64,000 bases of DNA from the NCBI RefSeq assembly GCF_003248455.1, contig NZ_QFNM01000008.1, positions 1-64,000 of the forward strand, in the 5' to 3' direction. Shown here one piece after another: positions 1 to 7,206 of this stretch. The stretch is from Brevundimonas sp. Lineage in GTDB: Bacteria; Pseudomonadota; Alphaproteobacteria; Caulobacterales; Caulobacteraceae. The position numbers and the translations under genes are program-made. Under the pieces are notes generated by a model. The model was not told where the DNA came from, made no database searches, and saw only the letters and a list, made by a program, of their open reading frames with translations. The first letter of the stretch is position 1. Each line of letters starts with the position of its first letter.

Positions 1-1
1 G

Positions 2-1183
2 ATGAAGAAGGCCAAGACCACCAACGCCTTCGTCCTGCTGGACGAGATCGACAAGCTGGGCGCCGACTGGCGCGGCGACCCGTCCTCGGCCCTGCTGGAG
101 GTGCTGGACCCGGCTCAGAACTCGACCTTCGGCGACCACTATCTGGAGGTGGACTACGACCTGTCGCAGGTCATGTTCGTGACGACCGCGAACAGCCTGA
201 ACATGCCGCAGCCGCTGATGGACCGGATGGAGATCATCCGCGTGTCCGGCTACACCGAGGACGAGAAGGTCGAGATCGCCAAGCGCCACGTCCTTCCCAA
301 GCAGCTCAAGGACCATGGTCTGAAGGACGGCGAACTGATCGTGCCGGACGACACGATCCGCGACCTGATCCGCTACTACACCCGCGAGGCCGGGGTGCGG
401 TCGCTGGAGCGCGCCCTGGGCGGACTGGCTCGCAAGGCCGTGCGCGAGATGGCCAAGACGGGCGTCAAGACTATCACGGTCGATGAAGCCAAGCTGGCCG
501 ACTATGCGGGCGTCAAGAAGTTCCGCTATGGCGAGACCGACGAGGAGGATCAGGTCGGGATCGTCACCGGCCTGGCCTGGACCGAGTTCGGCGGCGACAT
601 CCTGACCATCGAGGCGATCAAGATGCCCGGTCGCGGCCGCATGACCGTGACCGGCAATCTTAAGGACGTGATGAAGGAGTCGATCTCGGCGGCGGCGTCC
701 TATGTGCGGTCGCGGGCCCTGGCCTTCGGCGTCAAGCCGCCGGTGTTCGAGAAGACCGACATCCACGTCCACGTGCCGGACGGCGCCACGCCCAAGGACG
801 GCCCGTCCGCCGGCGTCGCCATGACGGTGGCCATGGTCTCGGTCCTGACAGGCGTTCCGATCAGGAAAGACATCGCCATGACCGGCGAGATCACCCTGCG
901 CGGTCGCGTCACCGCCATCGGCGGCCTGAAGGAGAAACTGCTCGCGGCCTTGCGCTCCGGCGTCAAGACCGTGCTGATCCCGCAGGAGAACGAGAAAGAT
1001 CTGGCCGATGTGCCCGACAATGTGAAGTCGGCGCTGGAGATCGTGCCGATCTCCACGGCGGACGAGGCGCTGAAATGGGCGCTTGTCGGAACCCTGACTC
1101 CGGTGGAGTGGGACGAGGCGGCCGAGCCGCTGCCGACGCCCGTTCCGCCCCTGGACGGGCCGGCCGCCACGGTCAGCCACTGA
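2..1183 (+). CDS. lon: ATP-dependent protease Lon, C-terminal part (truncated by window edge)
   Basis: This is the 3' portion of a Lon gene that began before the window. The 393 visible residues start in the AAA+ module with the Walker B segment FVLLDEIDKLG and continue through sensor regions (TTANSLNMPQPLMDRME). They then enter the C-terminal serine-lysine protease domain. The catalytic serine is seen in PKDGPSAGVAM (about residue 268 of the visible part), and the dyad lysine is in GGLKEKLLAALR. Lon is a cytoplasmic quality-control and regulatory protease; in Caulobacter it degrades cell-cycle regulators such as DnaA and CcrM. A strong terminator follows directly. The start codon cannot be seen here. 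Confidence 0.97.
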   Translation: MKKAKTTNAFVLLDEIDKLGADWRGDPSSALLEVLDPAQNSTFGDHYLEVDYDLSQVMFVTTANSLNMPQPLMDRMEIIRVSGYTEDEKVEIAKRHVLPKQLKDHGLKDGELIVPDDTIRDLIRYYTREAGVRSLERALGGLARKAVREMAKTGVKTITVDEAKLADYAGVKKFRYGETDEEDQVGIVTGLAWTEFGGDILTIEAIKMPGRGRMTVTGNLKDVMKESISAAASYVRSRALAFGVKPPVFEKTDIHVHVPDGATPKDGPSAGVAMTVAMVSVLTGVPIRKDIAMTGEITLRGRVTAIGGLKEKLLAALRSGVKTVLIPQENEKDLADVPDNVKSALEIVPISTADEALKWALVGTLTPVEWDEAAEPLPTPVPPLDGPAATVSH

Positions 1184-1201
1184 CCGTCGCCTGACCCACC
1201 A

Positions 1202-1237
1202 CGCCGCCGGCGAGCAGCCGGCGGCGTTTTGGTTTTT
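1202..1237 (+). terminator. Rho-independent terminator of lon
   Basis: A perfect 9-bp GC stem (CGCCGCCGG at 1202-1210, CCGGCGGCG at 1218-1226) with a 7-nt loop is followed by TTTTGGTTTTT. It lies 18 bases after the lon stop codon. Confidence 0.9.
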
Positions 1238-1264
1238 GACGCAACCGCCGATCTGCCCTTTACT
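1236..1264 (+). promoter_or_regulatory. Candidate sigma-70-type promoter of the HU gene
   Basis: TTGACG (1236-1241), a 17-base spacer and TTTACT (1259-1264) lie just after the lon terminator and about 20 bases before the HU start. The hup ribosome-binding site GGAGGGG is at 1274-1280. The promoter is read from sequence only. Confidence 0.5.
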
Positions 1265-1284
1265 GATTCGTCTGGAGGGGACGG

Positions 1285-1560
1285 ATGACCAAGGCAGAAC
1301 TGATCGGCCGCATGGCCGCGGCGGCGAACATCAGTCGCGACCAGGCCAAATCCGCGCTGGAGGCCTTTACCGACGGGGTCGCCGAAGCCCTGACGCAGGG
1401 GCGCGACGTCAAGCTGATCGGCTTCGGCAGCTTCGTCGCCGTGGATCGCAAGGCGGGCGTCGCCCGCAATCCGCAGACCGGCGCCGCCGTGGCGCGGCCT
1501 GCTTCGCGCACCGCGCGCTTTCGCCCCGGCGAAGGCTTGAAAAGCGCCTTGAACGGCTGA
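1285..1560 (+). CDS. hup: HU-family DNA-binding protein
   Basis: This 91-residue protein has the full HU/IHF fold: N-terminal helices MTKAELIGRMAAAANISRDQ, the signature KLIGFGSFVAVDRKAGVARN, and the arm with RNPQTG that inserts its proline into the DNA minor groove. HU is an abundant nucleoid protein that bends DNA without strong sequence preference. The length is normal for HU (about 90 residues). The start is supported by GGAGGGG five bases upstream of the ATG. The gene is monocistronic, with its own promoter candidate and a downstream hairpin. The lon-hup neighbourhood is common in proteobacteria. Confidence 0.95.
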   Translation: MTKAELIGRMAAAANISRDQAKSALEAFTDGVAEALTQGRDVKLIGFGSFVAVDRKAGVARNPQTGAAVARPASRTARFRPGEGLKSALNG

Positions 1561-1590
1561 GACGGGGAGGGCATAAGCCCGTCTCGCTTT
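1559..1590 (+). terminator. Hairpin after hup, probable terminator
   Basis: GAGACGGG (1559-1566) and CCCGTCTC (1578-1585) form a perfect 8-bp stem that begins inside the hup stop codon. It is followed by GCTTT. The weak T-run lowers confidence. It separates hup from the tRNA-Val gene. Confidence 0.55.
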
Positions 1591-1592
1591 GA

Positions 1593-1669
1593 GGGCGGCT
1601 AGCTCAGCTGGTCAGAGCATCTCGTTTACACCGAGAGGGTCGGCGGTTCGAACCCGTCGCCGCCTACCA
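1593..1669 (+). tRNA. tRNA-Val (anticodon UAC)
   Basis: A 77-nt cloverleaf. The acceptor stem pairs GGGCGGC with GCCGCCT, the anticodon stem pairs TCTCG with CGAGA around a TTTACAC loop (anticodon UAC, read as Val), the T arm carries GGTTCGAAC, and CCA is encoded. The last 17 bases (1653-1669) are repeated at 23988-24004, so this gene is the integration target of the island. The integrated element restores the 3' end, so the tRNA remains intact. Confidence 0.97.
1653..1669 (+). repeat. attL: left copy of a 17-bp direct repeat in the tRNA-Val 3' end
   Basis: CCCGTCGCCGCCTACCA is the 3' end of tRNA-Val, including its CCA. It recurs exactly, in the same orientation, at 23988-24004. Flanking bases differ on both sides, so the identity is exactly 17 bp. 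The tyrosine integrase gene starts 100 bp further in, as is usual for tRNA-targeting elements. Confidence 0.9.
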
Positions 1670-1769
1670 CCTTCCTCTACAATCCATTGAAACCGGGAAA
1701 CCCTTGCAACGCGGGGGTTTTCTCGATACGCGGGCTGCACACAGACTACACACATCGGTGCGCAGTGGG

Positions 1770-3626
1770 ATGACGATCGGCAAGGGGCTGTTCAGACAAA
1801 AGGGCGGCAACGTCTTTTACATCAGGCGCCGTGTGCCTCTCGATTTGGTCGATAGATTCGGCCGAAAGTTCTTCCAATCGACGACGGGAACCTCGGATTT
1901 CGCGAGTGCTAAGCGTGTCGGTGCGGGCATCTGGGAGCGGTGGGGGCGGGAGTTTGAAGACGCACGGTCGCTGGGAGCAGGGCCGCACGCCTCTATCGAA
2001 GACGTGACCACCGCCATTGAGAACTGGCGCCGCCGAGAATGCAGTGAAGCAGCCGGGCTCCTTCAGCCGAATCCATCCGCGCCGGTAACAATGACGCGGG
2101 GCGGCTGGGCTGCCCTGGTCGGTGGTCCTGGCCAGTCCGTCGCGCTTGACATGTCCATGATCCAGGAGACAGCGCCTGTGATCGGCCATGGCGTTGAAGC
2201 CTGGGCGAGGCGTTACTTTGAAGACCGGCCTGATCTGTCGCGGGAGCGAGCTACGCCGCACGCCACCGCGATCTTGTTAGGACGCCTCCAGCCGGCTGCG
2301 CGAGACCTCGAGGGATGGCGCGACATCGACGGCTTTGACGACGCCCTGGAAGCGGCTGCACGAGCCGGTGGTCTCATCTCGGTGATGCCGGCGGTGGTAG
2401 TCGCCGTGGCTCGCCCCAAGTTTGTCCAGGCCTGGCTAGAGGTCGTGCAGCACCACGAGGCCGCTAGAAGCCGCGCTGTGGCGTTCCTGGAGGCATTGGA
2501 TGCCCAGGCTGCCCTACCGTCGTCGGTGACCGTCGCAGCGTCCCCTGAGGCTTATCAACCGCGTGAGGGTGACCGAACGGTCGCCGAGGTCATTGAGAAG
2601 TTCCAGATTGAAAAGAGGCGCGAAATCGGTGGCGAGGCCGTTGACCGGCGTTACGCTCACATCTTCCAGGCGCTGAAGGAAACGCTGGGCGGGGCGAAGC
2701 CCATCCGAGCCGTTACGCGGGACGACTGCCGGGATGTGCGTAACTTTCTGGAGCGGGTGCCGGCGAGCGCGCGTAAAAAGTGGCCGGCGCTGACGCTGGC
2801 GGAAGCGACGGCGAAGGCCGACGAGATCGACGCCAAGGCAGCCGACAAGGTCGTCAAGCGCTTGGCCCCAAACACGGTCCGGTCCTACCTGGTGAACTTG
2901 AGCGCCGTGCTGAACTGGTCGGTCGATGAGAAATACATCGCTGAGAACCCGATCAAGGGGCTGATTCCAGCGAAAGAGGACTCGGTTAAGCGCGAGGACT
3001 TCTCGGCCGAAGAACTGACCCTGATCTTCAGTGCTCTAGAGCCCGAGCGGGAGCGGCACGGCTGGAAGTTCTGGCTGCCGGCCCTGGCGACATATTCGGG
3101 CGCGCGGTTGGGTGAACTCTGCCAGGCGCGGGTGAGGGACCACCGCCAGATTGGAGACGTCCACTATCTGGTGCTCACCGAGTTCGACGAGACAGGCCGG
3201 CGGATCAACGGCAAGAAGTTGAAGACCGCGCCCAGTCAGCGGAATTTGCCGATTCATAGCGACCTGATCGCCGCCGGGTTTTTGGACTACGTCGCGACAA
3301 GGCCGGCGGACGGCCTATTGTTCGACGTCAGGATCACGAAGGGGCGCAGCGCTTCACACTACACCTCAAAATGGTGGGGTGCGTTCCTGGACAGCATTGG
3401 GCTGGTTGATCCTTCAAAGACAGCGCACGGGTTCCGACACGGGTTTAGAAATGCGGCGCGGCGTGCGGGGATCGCTGACTCCTTCGTTGACGCTCTCGGC
3501 GGCTGGGCGGCGAAGGGCGAGGCGGCCCGCTACGGTGATCGCGAACGCGTGCCCGAATTAGCTCGGGAGATGGAGCGGATCGGCTTCGGGGCCTTTAGGT
3601 TACCGGGAATGCCGCAGGAGAAGTAA
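1770..3626 (+). CDS. Tyrosine integrase of the genomic island
   Basis: This 618-residue site-specific recombinase should catalyse integration and excision at the tRNA-Val 3' end. The N-terminus (GLFRQKGGNVFYIRRRVP) has the look of the DUF6538 domain found in long alphaproteobacterial integrases. A central SAM-like core-binding region precedes the catalytic domain. Catalytic motifs are the first arginine in YSGARLGELCQ, HGFRHGFRNAARRAG (the H-x-x-R block) and the nucleophile tyrosine in AARYGD near the C-terminus. An in-frame ATG at 1704 would add 22 residues coded in the att-proximal DNA. The ATG at 1770 fits the domain start better. The gene reads away from the tRNA. Confidence 0.92.
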   Translation: MTIGKGLFRQKGGNVFYIRRRVPLDLVDRFGRKFFQSTTGTSDFASAKRVGAGIWERWGREFEDARSLGAGPHASIEDVTTAIENWRRRECSEAAGLLQPNPSAPVTMTRGGWAALVGGPGQSVALDMSMIQETAPVIGHGVEAWARRYFEDRPDLSRERATPHATAILLGRLQPAARDLEGWRDIDGFDDALEAAARAGGLISVMPAVVVAVARPKFVQAWLEVVQHHEAARSRAVAFLEALDAQAALPSSVTVAASPEAYQPREGDRTVAEVIEKFQIEKRREIGGEAVDRRYAHIFQALKETLGGAKPIRAVTRDDCRDVRNFLERVPASARKKWPALTLAEATAKADEIDAKAADKVVKRLAPNTVRSYLVNLSAVLNWSVDEKYIAENPIKGLIPAKEDSVKREDFSAEELTLIFSALEPERERHGWKFWLPALATYSGARLGELCQARVRDHRQIGDVHYLVLTEFDETGRRINGKKLKTAPSQRNLPIHSDLIAAGFLDYVATRPADGLLFDVRITKGRSASHYTSKWWGAFLDSIGLVDPSKTAHGFRHGFRNAARRAGIADSFVDALGGWAAKGEAARYGDRERVPELAREMERIGFGAFRLPGMPQEK

Positions 3627-3862
3627 GGTCGCTAGGCTCTAGAACTTCTGTTCCACACCGGCTTCGCCGGCCCTACCATCTGACCCGCACATCAGTGATC
3701 CGACTTGGCCGTATCCAGCGCGTGTCCGAAGTGCCGGGCCAATGCGAACCCAATGGTGGCGAGCATTTTCAGTGTTCAAAAGCTCCGATGACGGCTGGAC
3801 GCTATCAGGTTTGCAACCCGTCGCGCCGTCAAAGGGCTATCCTATCAGCCGCAGCGTATCGG

Positions 3863-4129
3863 TCAGCTTTGACGGGGCTTTCTGCCGGCAGCCAGAGGCT
3901 TGATAGCGCCGTGACCCTCGGGTGGAACTGTCAGGAAATCACCGGTCGCAACCCCAAGCACGGAAGCGAGTTTGTCGAGCATATCGACGCTGGCGTTACC
4001 CAATTCACGCTCAAGTTCGCTGACGTATGCGCGATCAACGCCTGCATCCGCAGCTAGACGTTCCTGCGAAACGCCGCGCTCGGTCCTAAGCCGCCTTAAA
4101 TTCCATGCGACCAGCGCGCGCCCATTCAT
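3863..4129 (-). CDS. XRE-family helix-turn-helix regulator
   Basis: This 88-residue protein is a single Cro/CI-type domain. It has the pattern NLRRLRTERGVSQERLA, then AGVDRAYVSELERELGNAS, then LDKLASVLGV, which gives helices 1 to 5 with the recognition helix at DRAYVSELER. A short basic tail follows. It is probably the DNA-binding regulator of the island's left end, since it diverges from the exported protein gene at 4204. I prefer the ATG at 4129. A TTG two codons upstream (4135) is also open. No dimerisation or peptidase domain is attached, so it is not a self-cleaving repressor. Its targets are unknown. Confidence 0.85.
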   Translation of the reverse strand: MNGRALVAWNLRRLRTERGVSQERLAADAGVDRAYVSELERELGNASVDMLDKLASVLGVATGDFLTVPPEGHGAIKPLAAGRKPRQS

Positions 4130-4203
4130 GAGCAATAAGCGCCAGATTCAACCTCCGTTAAACCACGGGGTATAGCCTACAGATTAAATCCAGGAGGCGC
4201 TTG
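4130..4203. promoter_or_regulatory. Divergent intergenic region between XRE regulator and exported protein gene
   Basis: These 74 bases must hold the promoters of two divergent genes. They are AT-rich compared with the surroundings. AGGAGG at 4192-4197 is the ribosome-binding site of the rightward gene, with 6 bases to the GTG at 4204. I see no clear operator palindrome. Confidence 0.45.
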
Positions 4204-4953
4204 GTGGCTCACTCGAAATCGGCATCAATTCTGACGATCGGCGCCTTCATCGCCCTTGCATCGCCAGCCTCCGCCCAAGCGAATCTCCGAGAAGTTTTGG
4301 CTACCCGCCCGTCTGAGGCGCAGAGGCAGATGGTCGAGCAGGTCATCAATATCCAGACAGGTGGAGAACGTTCATCGATCTCCGGGCTCTGGGGTTATGC
4401 CCTCGGCGACTCCGCGATCCTCTACTGCGGGTTCCGGTCTGATGCAGCCTATCGCACGACGGGCTTCACGATCGTCATGAATGGCGTGGACCGGGACACG
4501 GCAGTTTTCAACATGGGGGAGGCTGCGATGCGCGATGTTGGCTGCGCCCGCCCCGGCTATCGAGCGATCACCGGCGCTCTTCTTCCAAACGATCCGCTCG
4601 GTGGTGTGTGGCTCGATCCAGCGCGAGAACGCATCGAAAGCAACGCTTACAGACCTATAGTCTTCCCCATCGCGCAGGCCAATGAACCGGACTGCATGGC
4701 GGGGCGAGCGCTGGCGTATGAGGCAATGATACTAGGCAACACGTCAGCGCTTGACGGCTTCACGCCAGCGCAGATGAACGACAAAACCAAATTGTTTGGC
4801 CTATGCTTTCAAGCTTCCGGTCAGGAGTTCACACAAGTCCGGCTCGGCCAGATCGTGGCGGATGCCGACGCGCGGATGGCGCCGTTCCGGGCTCGCGCCT
4901 ACCTAGCTCAAGCATCTATCTATCTGAGCCGCCTGCGGGCTGGGGGATACTGA
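4204..4953 (+). CDS. Exported protein of unknown function
   Basis: I do not recognise a family. The 249-residue product starts with a signal peptide (basic MAHSKS, hydrophobic ILTIGAFIALA, cleavage after SPASA before Q), so it is periplasmic or secreted. The mature part has about five cysteines (YCGF, VGCARPG, PDCMAG, LFGLCFQ) that may form disulfides, and no further membrane segment. AGGAGG six bases upstream supports the GTG start at 4204 rather than the TTG just before it. It is divergent from the XRE regulator and is followed by a strong G/C hairpin terminator. Its role in the island is unknown. Confidence 0.7.
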   Translation: MAHSKSASILTIGAFIALASPASAQANLREVLATRPSEAQRQMVEQVINIQTGGERSSISGLWGYALGDSAILYCGFRSDAAYRTTGFTIVMNGVDRDTAVFNMGEAAMRDVGCARPGYRAITGALLPNDPLGGVWLDPARERIESNAYRPIVFPIAQANEPDCMAGRALAYEAMILGNTSALDGFTPAQMNDKTKLFGLCFQASGQEFTQVRLGQIVADADARMAPFRARAYLAQASIYLSRLRAGGY

Positions 4954-5040
4954 ATGATGCCGCGTTAGGGCGATGAGCTTAGACATTTTGCAGAGTTCAG
5001 TGATTCACCGAGGCGCCTGGAGTCGGAGATTTCGAGGGAT

Positions 5041-5079
5041 GGGGGCGGGGGGCTTGGGTCCCCCCCCCCGAAATTTTTT
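5041..5079 (+). terminator. G-run/C-run hairpin terminator
   Basis: A run of twelve bases that are almost all G (5041-5052) faces an uninterrupted run of ten C (5060-5069) across a short TTGGGT loop. It is followed by GAAATTTTTT. It sits between the rightward exported-protein gene and the converging resolvase gene. Confidence 0.7.
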
Positions 5080-5084
5080 CAGCG

Positions 5085-5666
5085 TCAGTGGGAGGCTGCC
5101 TCCACCCGTTGGATCGCTGACCGGCTGACGCCGTATTGCTTCGCCAAGATGCCGAGGGACACGTTCGCTTTACGCTGATTCAGGATCTCGGCCTTCTGGT
5201 CCTCTGTGAGGGAGGGCTTGCGGCCTAGGGTCTTCCCCTCTGCCTTTGCTCTGCTCAGTCCCGCGCTCGTTCTCTCAATGAGAAGGTCACGCTCAAACTC
5301 TGCCACAGCGGCGATGACCCCCATCGTCATCTTGCCGGCCGCGCTTGTCAGATCAGCTTGTCCAAGGGCGAGGCAGATCACCCGGACATTCATCGCAGTG
5401 AAGGTTTCGACGGTTGACCGGACGTCCATTGCGTTCCGGCCGAGGCGATCCAGCTTGGTGACCACGACCACGTCACCAGTCTCAAGCTTGTCCATTAGCT
5501 TGACGAAACCCTTTCGTTGAATGGCGGGGACCGAGCCTGACACGGTCTCCTGGACCACGCGCTGAGGCTCGATCGAGAAGCCCGCGTTTCGGATCTCAAG
5601 GACTTGGTTTTCGGTGTTCTGGTCCGCTTTACTGCAACGACAGTAGGCGTATGTGCGCGATGACAT
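5085..5666 (-). CDS. Serine recombinase, resolvase/invertase family
   Basis: This is a 193-residue small serine recombinase. The catalytic domain begins MSSRTYAYCRCSKADQNTENQ, with the nucleophile serine in RCSKADQ. It continues with KLDRLGRNAMDV and AVAEFERDLLIERTSAGL and ends with a DNA-binding helix-turn-helix (ILAKQYGVSRSAIQRV). Length and domain order match Tn3-type resolvases and DNA invertases. The start at 5666 is preferred over 5693 because it aligns with the family N-terminus. Directly upstream lie three palindromic subsites (5676-5780) laid out like a res site. That points to resolution or inversion of DNA around this locus, and to autoregulation. No transposase gene is nearby. Confidence 0.9.
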   Translation of the reverse strand: MSSRTYAYCRCSKADQNTENQVLEIRNAGFSIEPQRVVQETVSGSVPAIQRKGFVKLMDKLETGDVVVVTKLDRLGRNAMDVRSTVETFTAMNVRVICLALGQADLTSAAGKMTMGVIAAVAEFERDLLIERTSAGLSRAKAEGKTLGRKPSLTEDQKAEILNQRKANVSLGILAKQYGVSRSAIQRVEAASH

Positions 5667-5675
5667 GATCGCTCC

Positions 5676-5780
5676 TGTATCGATGACGCGCATCGAAATA
5701 TGGGGTGTATCGAATTTATATCAAGTCATATTTTCAATACAGGCTTGAGGACCGTATCGGAATCCTCCGATTTCGATACG
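5676..5780. promoter_or_regulatory. res-like recombination site with three palindromic subsites
   Basis: Three inverted repeats share the half-site consensus TRTATCGA or its complement. They lie at 5676-5700 (25 bp, next to the resolvase start), 5706-5741 (36 bp) and 5753-5780 (28 bp). In gamma-delta/Tn3 res sites the order from the resolvase gene is III (25 bp), II (34 bp) and I (28 bp, crossover). The match in order and size is the evidence. Resolvase binding here would also repress its own promoter. Confidence 0.65.
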
Positions 5781-5875
5781 CAGCGTGGCATGCCCGCTGG
5801 CGGAGGAAAGCCGTCGATCGCAACCCCATCGCTTTGAGTTTTGGTTTCGCGAGCGGGTTGCCATGTTTCCTAAAA

Positions 5876-6736
5876 TCACCACCGCTCTGGTTCTGGCTCT
5901 AGGTAGTCTTGTTCCCATAGTCCAAGGTCGAGCCGGTGGATGACGTCTTCAAAGTCCGTTGGCGTGAGGGTGTTCGCGGTGAACTGGAGCTCGAACTTGA
6001 AGTTCTCATCCTGCTGGTGGCCGTCACCGCGTCGCACGTCGGAGTTTGATCCCCACTGCAAACCTACCGACACAGAGCCCTCGACCACAAAGCGGAGACG
6101 GTCGGGCGCTTGTTGGTGAACTGCCACATGGTCCACCCAAACGCTTTCGATGGAGTAGTGGCTGGCGATCTCGGCAATGGCGTCGATGGTATCAAAAATG
6201 AAGGTGTTCAGAGCTTCGTCGTTGACCTCCTCTGCGAGCGCTTCGATCACTTCGCTCCGGGTGGCTTCGGCTGCGTCAATCATCGCAGCGAAAGCGTCGA
6301 ACGATGAGCCCACAAGCGCCACCACTTCCGCCTCCTCGCCCACCTGAGTGGTTTCTCGAAAGTGCACACGCTTGCTGAGCTCAGTCAGCGCTGCTTTCGC
6401 TGTCTTAACAGGCTGATCGAGCTCGACTTGAAGCCGCTCAGCCACAAAGGTTGGGTCCAAACCTGCTCTAGCCCAGTAAGCTAGCCTCTGCGCTTGAGTG
6501 GGGCGGTTTTGACCATCCACCAGCTCAAAGCCAGGCGTCGCCATGACAGGCTCGTCTGGGGCAAACGCGTGGAGCGTCATGTAGGTGACCTCCCTCATAG
6601 CTACGGCGAAGAAGTTGCCGCGAAGGGGGCCTTGGGTCTGCGCTGAAGCCAGTGCCTGGTCGAGAGCGAGGCGCGAGAAGTCGTCCGGAAGGTGCGGCTT
6701 GATCTCATTGGCTTTGTGCGTGAGCTTGTCCCACAT
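5876..6736 (-). CDS. pPIWI-associating nuclease-like protein, third gene of the Shedu operon
   Basis: The 286-residue product resembles, from memory, the proteins annotated as pPIWI-associating nuclease. Points of resemblance are an N-terminal helical block with FFAVAMREVTYMTLHAFAPDE, then TQAQRLAYWARAGL, then LTELSKRVHFRETT. A C-terminal beta-rich block follows with LQWGSNSDVRRGDG. I see no clear PD-(D/E)xK nuclease motif, so enzymatic activity is not shown. It lies two bases after the small membrane protein gene, which itself overlaps the Shedu gene, so the three are probably co-transcribed. The expected role is anti-phage defence, inferred from the company it keeps. A cytosolic location is likely. 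Confidence 0.55.
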   Translation of the reverse strand: MWDKLTHKANEIKPHLPDDFSRLALDQALASAQTQGPLRGNFFAVAMREVTYMTLHAFAPDEPVMATPGFELVDGQNRPTQAQRLAYWARAGLDPTFVAERLQVELDQPVKTAKAALTELSKRVHFRETTQVGEEAEVVALVGSSFDAFAAMIDAAEATRSEVIEALAEEVNDEALNTFIFDTIDAIAEIASHYSIESVWVDHVAVHQQAPDRLRFVVEGSVSVGLQWGSNSDVRRGDGHQQDENFKFELQFTANTLTPTDFEDVIHRLDLGLWEQDYLEPEPERW

Positions 6737-6738
6737 CG

Positions 6739-7206
6739 CTATCTCGCCAAATCCTGTTTAGCGATGGCGACGATCTTTTGCTGGCTGCTGGCGATGGCAC
6801 CATAGCCTTCGTCCAACTCCTCGAACATGCTGTTCCGGCGCTTGTGCAGCTCTCGCCATAGCGCGTCGATTTCATCTGTGACATGGGGATCAAGCAGCCA
6901 TGCTTGACCTGCAATGCTGCGTCTCACGTCATCGCGCGCCTTCCGATAGCGCTCCTTTAAGACCGCCTGGCGGTCATCCGGCAATTCGTGTCCGCTGATT
7001 TCCGCTTCAAAGTGTTCGCCATGCCAATCCAGCATGTCGTGCAAACCTTCGAACACTACGGTGTAGGCGGCGGCTTTCTTCTCCCATGAGCGCTCGCGGA
7101 AGAACCTCTTGAGCGTGAGGCGCATCGTCAGAGACGCTGCAAGCCAAGCGCCACCCAGCGTGAGGATCGCTTGCACAGCGAGCTGGATAATCTGCGCTGT
7201 GGTCAT
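6739..7206 (-). CDS. Small membrane-anchored protein of the Shedu operon
   Basis: This 155-residue protein has one N-terminal membrane helix (about residues 5-27, IIQLAVQAILTLGGAWLAAS), then a basic linker (RLTLKRFFRERSWEKK). The remaining cytoplasmic part is rich in charged alpha helix. No catalytic motif is visible and I know no family name. Its ATG overlaps the stop of the Shedu gene in an ATGA, so translation is coupled. The pPIWI-nuclease-like gene follows after two bases. Single-helix anchors with a helical cytoplasmic domain are common accessory parts of defence operons. A role as membrane partner or effector is an inference. Confidence 0.7.
   Translation of the reverse strand: MTTAQIIQLAVQAILTLGGAWLAASLTMRLTLKRFFRERSWEKKAAAYTVVFEGLHDMLDWHGEHFEAEISGHELPDDRQAVLKERYRKARDDVRRSIAGQAWLLDPHVTDEIDALWRELHKRRNSMFEELDEGYGAIASSQQKIVAIAKQDLAR

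Noticed and set aside
1704..1769. Upstream 22 codons of the integrase frame
   Set aside because: They are coded in DNA adjoining the att site, lack a good ribosome-binding site and precede the family N-terminus, so they are probably not translated.
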